NCBI GenBank assembly: GCA_964581795.1
Contig: CAZOPW010000031.1
Span: 1-25,796 of the forward strand
DNA: 25,796 nucleotides
Direction of reading: 5' to 3'
From: EX4572-165 sp964581795
GTDB lineage: Archaea > Thermoplasmatota > E2 > DHVEG-1
A program made the translations under genes and the position numbers. The notes beneath the pieces were generated by a model that saw only the letters and a program-made list of their open reading frames with translations, was not told where the DNA came from and did not search any database. This document shows, in pieces, positions 1-6,812 of the stretch (position 1 is the stretch's first letter; each line of letters begins with the position of its first letter).

Positions 1-47
1 TATTAATAGTAGAATATAAAAATTAAATAATGTGTAACAATATTTTC

Positions 48-68
48 CTATCAGGAGAAGACTGATAG
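48..68 (-). terminator. Stem-loop after the stop of the membrane-anchored protein
   Basis: A perfect 7-bp stem (CTATCAG / CTGATAG) with a 7-nt loop lies about 20 nt beyond the stop codon of the minus-strand gene at 90. On the minus strand it is followed by an A/T-rich but not T-pure stretch, so it may be a 3'-end structure rather than a classical terminator. No gene is visible in positions 1-89. Confidence 0.35.
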
Positions 69-89
69 AGTAATCCTTTTCAATATTAT

Positions 90-833
90 TTACTCCTCTG
101 CTATATCAAATTCATAAGTGCTGTAACCCTTAATGTAATAACTCCAATCTTCTCCTTTAAACTTCCAAACCGGCATGAGGTAATTTTGTTCATCAGTTAG
201 AGCACTATCCTCGTCAATATAATAATAACATAATGAAATTTCATCAATTGCAATATTTGGATAACTCATTGGACTTCTTACAAGGCCCTCATGGGCTAAA
301 AGTTTTTCATAGGCAAGTTGTGGACTAATTATTGTTGCTTCTCCAGCATATGAATAATTATTCCATAAAATACTCCCCAAATAAACTTCTCCATTACCAT
401 TAATAGAAATCCAAATTTCATTTCCAAAGCCATAAACCGGAATTTCGTTTAATTCTCTTCCGAAAGAGATATCAAATAGATATGGAGTTTTTTTAACGAC
501 TACATTATTAGATATTTTTTCTGTATATATCATTTGAGAGGAATCATAAATTGCCCCTTCAGGAAAATAATAATGTTCACTGAGATAATTTTTAACAAGA
601 TTTTCTGCTTCTTTCTCGGGAGGAAATCCTTCACATATCGTTTTATTAATCCCATCTCTGGAATCTATATCAATTTCAATTCCTCCAATTTTCTTATAAA
701 ATGACATCTTTTCAGGATAATCTGGAAACGATGTTCTATTGATTGTAAAAAATGTTCCATTCCATATCAACCAACCGCATATTATACTTATTACGATTAT
801 TATTGATAAAAATAAAACAATATTTTTTCTCAT
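90..833 (-). CDS. Membrane-anchored protein of unknown function, possibly YycI/PepSY-like
   Basis: Not recognised with confidence. The protein has one N-terminal membrane segment (about residues 4-24 from the chosen start) and then a ~220-residue domain predicted to lie outside the membrane. Its middle contains short beta-rich stretches (PVYGFGNEIWISINGNGEV), a helix resembling a PepSY entry (ISPQLAYEKLLAHEGL), and a late 'LMPVWKFKG' strand. This order loosely resembles the YycI/PepSY fold, which is my inference only. The frame stays open to 869, but I chose the internal ATG at 833. A TATA-like box (minus-strand GCTTTTATACAT, 856-867) lies about 28 nt upstream of it, which fits a leaderless transcript, whereas it would fall inside the longer version. 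There is no Shine-Dalgarno sequence. The gene stands alone, with no partner on the same strand within 400 nt. Confidence 0.7.
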   Translation of the reverse strand: MRKNIVLFLSIIIVISIICGWLIWNGTFFTINRTSFPDYPEKMSFYKKIGGIEIDIDSRDGINKTICEGFPPEKEAENLVKNYLSEHYYFPEGAIYDSSQMIYTEKISNNVVVKKTPYLFDISFGRELNEIPVYGFGNEIWISINGNGEVYLGSILWNNYSYAGEATIISPQLAYEKLLAHEGLVRSPMSYPNIAIDEISLCYYYIDEDSALTDEQNYLMPVWKFKGEDWSYYIKGYSTYEFDIAEE

Positions 834-855
834 ATGAGTCGGTAAAACAATTATA

Positions 856-867
856 ATGTATAAAAGC
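856..867 (-). promoter_or_regulatory. TATA box for leaderless transcription from 833
   Basis: The minus strand reads GCTTTTATACAT. Its centre is about 28 nt upstream of the ATG at 833, the spacing expected when an archaeal transcript begins at the start codon. Confidence 0.45.
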
Positions 868-869
868 AT

Positions 870-1269
870 TTCTTTTGATAATGTCTCATATTTGGTCTGT
901 TGAAAAATTTATTTAATATTCAAAGTTCATTTGCGATAGATTGAAAAAATGAAGAAAAATTAAAGAAATATTTTATTCAATCTATTACTTTTTGAAATTG
1001 AACGGAGTTTGTATGAATAAGTAAATAGAGGAATAAACTAGAAAGTTAACCGAACTTATTGTGTACTATACGGGATCAGTCAAAATTTTATAATAAATTT
1101 TTATGACTAAATTGGTGTTTGTTTCCCTTCCCCTGCATATTTATATAATAACAAACTGATGATTACTAGTAAAACTTATAAAATAAAGACATAAAATCAT
1201 TTAATATTAATTGATGGGCAAGATGTCGTTAAGAAGAATGAGTAATAAATTCACCTAAATTTTGCAAAT
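870..1269. other. Gene-free gap of 400 nt with one hairpin
   Basis: No credible reading frame or RNA gene is visible. The stretch is strongly AT-rich. It holds an inverted repeat (936-945 with 976-985) and a 32-nt block at 1115-1146 whose core CCCTGCATA recurs at 2185-2216, on the other side of the methyltransferase gene. The gap lies between the 5' side of the 833 gene and the 3' end of the methyltransferase gene. Confidence 0.5.
936..985. repeat. Inverted repeat, 10-bp stem
   Basis: ATAGATTGAA (936-945) is perfectly complementary to TTCAATCTAT (976-985). The 30-nt A-rich loop can partly extend the stem by A/T pairing (AAAAAAT with ATATTTTA). There is no clear promoter or T-tract, so its role is unknown. 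Confidence 0.35.
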
Positions 1270-2034
1270 TTATGAATTAAAATCGGCAATAACTAGCATC
1301 TCAAAATCTTCAGTTGTGAGTTCATCGTTTCTCGAAAAAGCACCAAGTTTTGCACCATAAATATCAATTTTTTTAAAACCCAGAGACTTTAACAACCATG
1401 TAATTTCAGATGGAACATAAAACCTTTCATTGCATTCTAATTTCTTTTTATTACCTGAATCATCTTCCACTGTTGTAATATTATGGTCTCTAAAAGTCAT
1501 TAAATCAAAAGTATTACTTCTACAAGTAGTATTTCCTTTATCCGTTTTTAAATGCATTTTTTCAACTGAATGATATAAGGGAAATAATGCATTAAGTGTT
1601 GTAAAAATCAGCTTACCAGTATTCTTTAAAGATTCAGCAGCATTTCTTAAAATCTCAAAGTTCATTTCATCTGTTTCCATTAAACAAAATCCTCCTTCAC
1701 AAAGCATTATTGCCAAATCAAAATCATCTTTGAAAGGTAATTTTCTTGCATCATGTTTTTGAAATTCTATTTCCAGATCTTGTGCTTTCGCTTTTTCTCT
1801 TGCCTGATTTAGTTGAGAATCCGATAAATCAATTCCTATGATTGTATATCCCCTTTTTGTTAATTCAATCGAGTGTCTACCTGTTCCACATCCGATATCA
1901 ATTATTTTTAGTGATTTATCAAAATCAAGTTCCTTTTCAATGAAGTCGCATTCACCAATTGTTCCCTTTGTAAAACTTTCATTATCATATTTTTTACCAT
2001 AATTCTCAAAAAGAGATTCATACCACTGTTTCAT
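1270..2034 (-). CDS. Class I SAM-dependent methyltransferase, substrate unknown
   Basis: A 254-residue Rossmann-fold methyltransferase of the Methyltransf_11/25 type. Motif I is D46-I-G-C-G-T-G52 and the acidic ribose-binding residue at the end of beta2 is D69 (IGIDLS). Motif post-II is 'KHDARKLPF' near 93-101, followed by a beta4-like 'DLAIMLCEGGFCLM' (106-119). The C-terminal 'ERFYVPSEITWLLKSLGFKKIDIYGAKLGAF' region is typical of small-molecule methyltransferases whose substrate cannot be read from sequence. The ATG at 2034 follows a TATA-like ATACATATATTAA (2058-2070) centred about 29 nt upstream and has no Shine-Dalgarno, so the transcript is probably leaderless. Gene-free gaps of ~235-360 nt on each side carry a shared imperfect repeat, so it may be an individually acquired gene. 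Confidence 0.88.
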   Translation of the reverse strand: MKQWYESLFENYGKKYDNESFTKGTIGECDFIEKELDFDKSLKIIDIGCGTGRHSIELTKRGYTIIGIDLSDSQLNQAREKAKAQDLEIEFQKHDARKLPFKDDFDLAIMLCEGGFCLMETDEMNFEILRNAAESLKNTGKLIFTTLNALFPLYHSVEKMHLKTDKGNTTCRSNTFDLMTFRDHNITTVEDDSGNKKKLECNERFYVPSEITWLLKSLGFKKIDIYGAKLGAFSRNDELTTEDFEMLVIADFNS

Positions 2035-2395
2035 ATCTTTTTAAAATCAGTTTAATGTTAATATATGTATTCCAAAATTTGTTACATTATTACTTGCTGA
2101 ATGTATGAGCATTACACTCCTCTGCATAGACTCTCGACTTGAGTATGACAATCCTATAGAATCAATATTTTTACTAGAAAAAAAGTGTTCAGATTCCTTA
2201 CCCTGCATACTCATTTCGATATATTGAAACGGATTTTATCACTAGTTAAAGAATATAACCTATGTACTTTGATAATAGGGCATCCAATATGATAAATTAA
2301 GAATTTTGATTATTACTTAGGTTTCCTTGTCTGATTAATATGAAGTATAAAGCAAAAAAGAATCATAAAAAAAAATAGAAGGAAAAGTTGGTTTA
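2035..2395. other. Gene-free gap of 361 nt
   Basis: It holds the probable methyltransferase promoter (2058-2070, minus strand), the second copy of the CCCTGCATA-containing block (2185-2216) and, at 2352-2375, A-runs that read as T-tracts after the MscS-like gene on the minus strand. I see no protein or RNA gene. Confidence 0.5.
2352..2375 (-). terminator. T-tract terminator of the MscS-like gene
   Basis: On the minus strand a run of nine T followed by a second T-run begins about 20 nt past the stop codon at 2396. Archaeal transcription commonly ends at such T-tracts without a hairpin. Confidence 0.5.
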
Positions 2396-4057
2396 TTATT
2401 TACTTACTGTATTTTTTACAAGATATGTGTTAGGGATGGAATGTTGTTTCCCCGCTTTATCTTTTAACACCGTCGTGTACCGAGTTACTTTTTCAACGGT
2501 TCCATTGTACTCACCAACTGTAATATTATCTCCCGGATTAACGATTTCATTCACTTGAACATAGCCGGCCATATTTGCACTGATGTCTTTCATTCCATAA
2601 GCAAATCCTGCACCGACACCGATCATTATTGCACCCAATAAAATAGCAAATGCAATATATAATATTGGAACTTCAATCTGAATCTGAGCAAGTGCAATAG
2701 TTAAAACAACAAAGATAACGATGAATCTTACACCAGTTGCAAGAAGAGAGGGGAATGGTAATTCATTCTCCTTGGACATAGCGTGAACTTTATCTGATAA
2801 CCATCCAGCAAACCATAATCCAAAGATGAGAATAAATGCTGCTGCAAATAGATTTGGAAGATACAAAATTACAGTATTAACGAGTTGATTAAGTTGCGTA
2901 ATCTCTAATACTGCTACTGCCATGTCAATAAAAATGAGAAGGACTAAAACAGTAATCAAGAAATCAATAAATCGCATCATTAATCCGGGTCGTTTAATGA
3001 TTTTATCAACAGATTCAATGAATTGATTTACTTCAAGTTCATCAAATAATTTATGTATCATTTTCAAAATGATATCAACAATGACTAACCCAATAATGAT
3101 TAGTGCCATAGCAACTAGCAAGCGAGGGAAATACAAAATTATTGGATTGATAAATGTGGTAAGGATATCAATAGCCACAATATCTAATGCGATCTGGATA
3201 AAAATTAGTAAAATCCATGCTTTAACAAAAATCAAAGCAAGATTGAGTATGGAAAATCCGCTCTTTTCAGTTTTCTTATCTGCTTTTGTTAACTTTTTAC
3301 CCAATGGAGTTGTTTTCAACCAATCTCTAATTAAATCAGAAATATAATTTGCAATGACCAACCCAACGATGACAACAAGATATGCAACAACAATGCGTGG
3401 GAAAAACAAGATAATCGGTGTAATAAAATCGGTTAATGCTTCTATAGCAAGTACACCAATGGCAGCTTGAACAAACAATAAAACAATCCATACTTTAATA
3501 ATCAATGCAAGGGAAGAAAATAAGGTATATCCCGTACCTTGAATTTCTTTGTCTATAGGAGCAACTGTTTTTTTTAAACCTGATTTATCCAAGATTTTTT
3601 CAACAAAGTTAGCAACTAATGTACCAACATATAAACCAATAACGACTAATAATGCCGCAATTAATGCTTTTGGTATAATTAAAACAATTGGTGTTAACAA
3701 ATCAGTAATCAAACTAATCCCAATTGCTCCTATACCTAATTGCAAAAAAATAAGAAAAATGAACCAAAAAACAAATATGCCTATAAAATGCGATGCACTT
3801 TTTAGTCCTATACCTCTAAAATGTTTATCAATTTTTACCTTTTCCATCGCTTTATCGAACCCAACTTTCTCTAAGAATCGACGAACCACTTTTGTTAAAA
3901 ATTTTGATATAACATAACCAATCAATAATAAAATAATTAAAAAGACTAAATCAGGCACGATATTCCAAAAAGCTGTTTCTATTTCAACAAATGGTTCACC
4001 AAAACCACCTAGTTTAAGACCCGCATCATATAATGATCTTGTAATAGGGTTCACCAT
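2396..4057 (-). CDS. MscS-like mechanosensitive channel built from repeated TM-helix units
   Basis: A 553-residue integral membrane protein, likely a small-conductance mechanosensitive channel relative that releases solutes under membrane tension. Five copies of a recurring unit are visible, each with the pattern 'I-P-x-hydrophobic-IG-L-V-A' followed by a charged amphipathic linker (FITPIILFFPRIVVAYL; FINPIILYFPRLLVAMAL; and relatives). This matches the conserved TM-helix family often fused to MscS. The C-terminal end carries the glycine/alanine-rich pore-helix pattern (GAIMIGVGAGFAYGMKD) and a short MscS beta domain ('NPGDNITVGEYNGTVEKV', 'HSIPNTYLVKNTV'). It stops there: the alpha/beta cytoplasmic cage that normally follows is absent. 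The start at 4057 is the first ATG, with a TATA-like AT stretch near 4083-4098. The gene is monocistronic. Confidence 0.85.
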   Translation of the reverse strand: MVNPITRSLYDAGLKLGGFGEPFVEIETAFWNIVPDLVFLIILLLIGYVISKFLTKVVRRFLEKVGFDKAMEKVKIDKHFRGIGLKSASHFIGIFVFWFIFLIFLQLGIGAIGISLITDLLTPIVLIIPKALIAALLVVIGLYVGTLVANFVEKILDKSGLKKTVAPIDKEIQGTGYTLFSSLALIIKVWIVLLFVQAAIGVLAIEALTDFITPIILFFPRIVVAYLVVIVGLVIANYISDLIRDWLKTTPLGKKLTKADKKTEKSGFSILNLALIFVKAWILLIFIQIALDIVAIDILTTFINPIILYFPRLLVAMALIIIGLVIVDIILKMIHKLFDELEVNQFIESVDKIIKRPGLMMRFIDFLITVLVLLIFIDMAVAVLEITQLNQLVNTVILYLPNLFAAAFILIFGLWFAGWLSDKVHAMSKENELPFPSLLATGVRFIVIFVVLTIALAQIQIEVPILYIAFAILLGAIMIGVGAGFAYGMKDISANMAGYVQVNEIVNPGDNITVGEYNGTVEKVTRYTTVLKDKAGKQHSIPNTYLVKNTVSK

Positions 4058-4481
4058 ATTATATACACCAAAACATGCAGAATATGATATATTAAAAACT
4101 TACTTTAAAAATGACTAAAAAATGACTAAAAAATAGTTATGATTAACAGATTAAGCATATAAATTAGGAAATTTCTTAACTTTCCATTGATTATTTCCAT
4201 TTTTTATACTATAATTTTACATTAATTTCTATGTTATAAAAGAATACACTTTTTCATATAACAAATATTTTTTTCGAAATCTAATAAACAAGAGTAGCTG
4301 GATATTTCAAGTAACCTTTTCAAAATTGCTTAATTGCCTTTATACTAAAAGTTAAATCATCATTTTATTAAAAACGTAAATAATCCGTATAAATTTAAAT
4401 AAATTTTGAAAATTGTTCAAAGAAGAGCGGTGAGCTTTATGTACCATAAAAAGATGCTAATCAAATAAGAGAGGTGGAACT
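4058..4481. other. Divergent intergenic region of 424 nt
   Basis: It separates the MscS-like gene (minus) from the flavoprotein gene (plus) and holds both promoters. At 4107-4131 an 11-nt unit (AAAAAATGACT) is repeated in tandem about two and a half times on the MscS side. A TATA-like AAATTTAAATAAATT lies at 4391-4405 and a nine-codon reading frame at 4439-4468. No larger gene is visible. Confidence 0.5.
4439..4468 (+). CDS. Possible 9-residue leader peptide upstream of the flavoprotein gene
   Basis: ATG at 4439 opens a nine-codon frame (MYHKKMLIK) that stops at 4468, just before the Shine-Dalgarno of the next gene. It is preceded by GCGGTGAG (about 4428-4435), itself a reasonable archaeal Shine-Dalgarno. 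It may be chance or a translated leader affecting the downstream gene. The sequence offers no further support. Confidence 0.2.
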   Translation: MYHKKMLIK

Positions 4482-5825
4482 ATGAAAAAGTATGATGTTG
4501 TGGTCATTGGCGGCAGTGCTTCAGGAATTGCCACAGCGATCACGGGTAAGAATGCTTACCCTAAAAAATCATTTTTAATTATTAGAAAAGAGCAACAGGC
4601 CATTGTCCCTTGTGGGATTCCTTATATCTTTGGGACCTTACATAATACACAAAAAGATGTTATATCAGATGAGGTTTTTAAGAAAAATAATATACAGGTG
4701 AAAATCGATGAAGTCACTGATGTCAGGGTAGAGAAGAAAATCTGTACAACAAAAGATGGAACAGAAATTAAGTATGAAAAACTGGTGCTTGCTACAGGTT
4801 CTGAAGCGTATATTCCCTCCTGGTTACATGGAACAGAAAAGGAAAACGTATTTATTATTCCAAAAAATAAATGCTATCTTGATACGCTCTCTACAAAATT
4901 AGAGAAAATAAAAAATATTGTGATCATCGGAGGAGGATTTATTGGAGTTGAAACATCTGATGAACTTCAAAAAAATAGTAAAAAGGTAACTATTGTAGAA
5001 AAACTACCTCATATTCTTGGTACTGCATTCGATGATGAAATCTGTGAACAGATTGAATCCAAGCTAAAAGAACGGCATGTAGAATTAAAAACAGGTGTTG
5101 GGGTAACAAAAATTCTTGGCGATATAAAGGCAGCGGGTGTAGAACTTGAGAATGGTGAAACTATTGATGCTGATGCTGTGATATTGACTATGGGGTATAA
5201 ACCAAATACTACACTTGCCAGCGAAATGGGATTGTCTGTAAATGAAAAAGGATTCATCCGAGTCGATGAATACATGCATACTGATAATCATGATATCATG
5301 GCTGTTGGTGACTGCGCAGAAAAACGTGATTTTATAACTAGAAAGATTAGTCCTACTATGCTTGCCTCGACAGCCTGTGCTGAAGCACGAATCGCTGGTA
5401 TGAATCTCTTTCGACTATCCGCTATGAAAACATTTAGTGGCACTATTGCCATTTTTTCAACTGCTCTAGGTGATACAGGTTATGGGGTTGCTGGTGTCAC
5501 AGAAAAAATTGCGACTCGTGAACAATTTGATGTAGTCACAGGTTCCTTTACTGGAGTGGATAAACATCCTGGGACCATGCCCGGTGTGCATAAACAAACG
5601 GTGAAACTGATTGCCGCTCGCGAAGGGGGACTCATCATTGGTGGTGAAGTCATTGGTGGTATTAGTACTGGTGAACTAACTAACATTATTGGTTTTATCA
5701 TTCAAAACAAAATGACAGTAAATAATATTCTGACTGCTCAGATTGGAACTCATCCTTTGGTCACTGCTCCACCAACTGCATATCCTTTGATTAAGGCTGC
5801 TGAAGTAATTGCACAAAAGCTCTAA
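4482..5825 (+). CDS. CoA-disulfide reductase / NADH oxidase family flavoprotein
   Basis: A 447-residue member of the pyridine nucleotide-disulfide oxidoreductase class with a single active cysteine. It likely reduces CoA disulfide or polysulfide, or oxidises NADH with oxygen, in the cytoplasm. The FAD-binding N-terminus is GGSASG (10-15). The redox cysteine is C44 in 'VPCGIPY', the single-cysteine signature of CoA-disulfide reductase, Nox and Npsr proteins. The ATG motif is at 103-107 (LATGS), the NAD-binding GGGFIG at 150-155 with E173 at the end of the following strand (favouring NADH over NADPH), and the second FAD motif 'VGDCAE' at 275-280. The rest is the dimerisation domain. Length is normal. 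The start is supported by GAGAGGTGGA about 5 nt upstream. Which of the related activities it has cannot be decided from sequence. Confidence 0.88.
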   Translation: MKKYDVVVIGGSASGIATAITGKNAYPKKSFLIIRKEQQAIVPCGIPYIFGTLHNTQKDVISDEVFKKNNIQVKIDEVTDVRVEKKICTTKDGTEIKYEKLVLATGSEAYIPSWLHGTEKENVFIIPKNKCYLDTLSTKLEKIKNIVIIGGGFIGVETSDELQKNSKKVTIVEKLPHILGTAFDDEICEQIESKLKERHVELKTGVGVTKILGDIKAAGVELENGETIDADAVILTMGYKPNTTLASEMGLSVNEKGFIRVDEYMHTDNHDIMAVGDCAEKRDFITRKISPTMLASTACAEARIAGMNLFRLSAMKTFSGTIAIFSTALGDTGYGVAGVTEKIATREQFDVVTGSFTGVDKHPGTMPGVHKQTVKLIAAREGGLIIGGEVIGGISTGELTNIIGFIIQNKMTVNNILTAQIGTHPLVTAPPTAYPLIKAAEVIAQKL

Positions 5826-6027
5826 GAATCAATTTATTTTCTGATAATCTGAGGACAAAACATGGATAGGGTAATTGAACAATATGTTCTTCCCTATTCA
5901 ATATATTTGAAAAAGTGGGCGATAAAATAGAGGGAAGGATTACGAAAAATCAAGATAAAGACGTTCAAAAAAACATATGGTTTTAATTTTATTGTCGAGG
6001 TATTAGTTTTATTTTGCTTTTTTTTAG
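5826..6027. other. Intergenic stretch with a stranded membrane-segment frame
   Basis: From 5931 to 6062 the frame that stops at 6063 encodes a basic stretch and then a clear membrane segment (FIVEVLVLFCFFLVVYTIYQ). It has no start codon after the stop at 5928, although a GGAAGG motif is present at 5933-5938. The downstream frame continues with similar hydrophobic protein, so this looks like the 5' part of a broken gene. Confidence 0.4.
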
Positions 6028-6258
6028 TTGTTTATACAATTTATCAGTATTTATTATCTTTTTGATACTATGACTTTTGATGGTGTTACGATTGATGATC
6101 TCCTGTTACCCTTTATTAGATATGCAAAATTGCTATTTGGTATAATAGTACTTTCTGTTATTTACACAGTATTGAAAGGTAAATTATGGTCTTTGGCTAT
6201 TTTGAATTTCTTGTTTACCATATTTTTTGGGTTTAGTCAGTTTCGAGGTTATTGCTAG
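6028..6258 (+). CDS. Small membrane protein fragment, probably frameshifted
   Basis: Not recognised. The frame opens at a TTG right after an in-frame TAG; the first ATG is at 6070. It encodes about two membrane segments (IRYAKLLFGIIVLSVIYTVL and LWSLAILNFLFTIFFGF). No Shine-Dalgarno precedes either start. A membrane segment in the frame one base away ends at 6063, exactly where this frame becomes protein-like (after a five-T run at 6059-6063). The simplest reading is a three-segment membrane protein broken by a one-base indel and lacking its start codon. A real short protein from 6070 remains possible. Base composition is T-rich compared with the flavoprotein gene next door. Confidence 0.4.
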   Translation: MFIQFISIYYLFDTMTFDGVTIDDLLLPFIRYAKLLFGIIVLSVIYTVLKGKLWSLAILNFLFTIFFGFSQFRGYC

Positions 6259-6297
6259 TTATATTTTTTTTATGAATTGATAGGAACTTGTTTTGTT

Positions 6298-6719
6298 ATG
6301 TCTAATTTGCCCGCAATTATTCTTCTATTGCTATTTCTCTTCTTTTTTACAAGAGATTCAGTAAAATTGTTTTTATTAAACTGAATTATTTTATCAATAC
6401 TTTTATGTTTGGTGTTACTTTTTCTTTTTTTGATTTGAAAAACTTTTATGAGACTAGTATTTTATTTTTTTATATGGTTTTTGGATCAGAAGGTTTTGTG
6501 GCATGGTTTGAAGCAATTGTGTACACTCGTGTTAGAAAATTGTGTAGAAATATTTTCATCAAGATTTTTGTTCATTCATTGGGGTTATTATCTATGATTA
6601 TAGGTATTTATTTTTTTATAACTAAAATGCTATCAATAATTAGTTGTTTAGGAGTATTATTAATTTTTATAGGATTTATAATATTTTTAACCCCTTTGGG
6701 TGTAGAGAATGAAAACTAA
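6298..6719 (+). CDS. Small multi-spanning membrane protein, probably frameshifted near its start
   Basis: Not recognised. The uninterrupted frame with an ATG is 6405-6719 (104 residues). It has hydrophobic segments around 14-25, 52-72 and 74-95 and a basic loop (RVRKLCRNIFIK). The same frame is open back to 6306 and reads as protein (YKRFSKIVFIKLNYFIN), but without a start codon. In the next frame an ATG at 6298 opens a hydrophobic start (MSNLPAIILLLLFLFFF) that reaches a six-T run at 6343-6348 and would join this frame after a one-base shift. I therefore give the span of the inferred original gene. If no shift occurs, the translated product starts at 6405. Confidence 0.4.
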
Positions 6720-6812
6720 CTTATAGAGTTAATAATTCAATTTAAGAGGTATTATCAAACTAATTATTTTTTTTCGTTTGCATCCATTTTTTTGCCGTAA
6801 TTAAAAAAAAGA

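Noticed and set aside
3069..3917. Plus-strand frames of 92 and 122 codons within the MscS-like gene
   Set aside because: Opposite-strand shadows of a strongly supported membrane protein gene; the translations have no family features.
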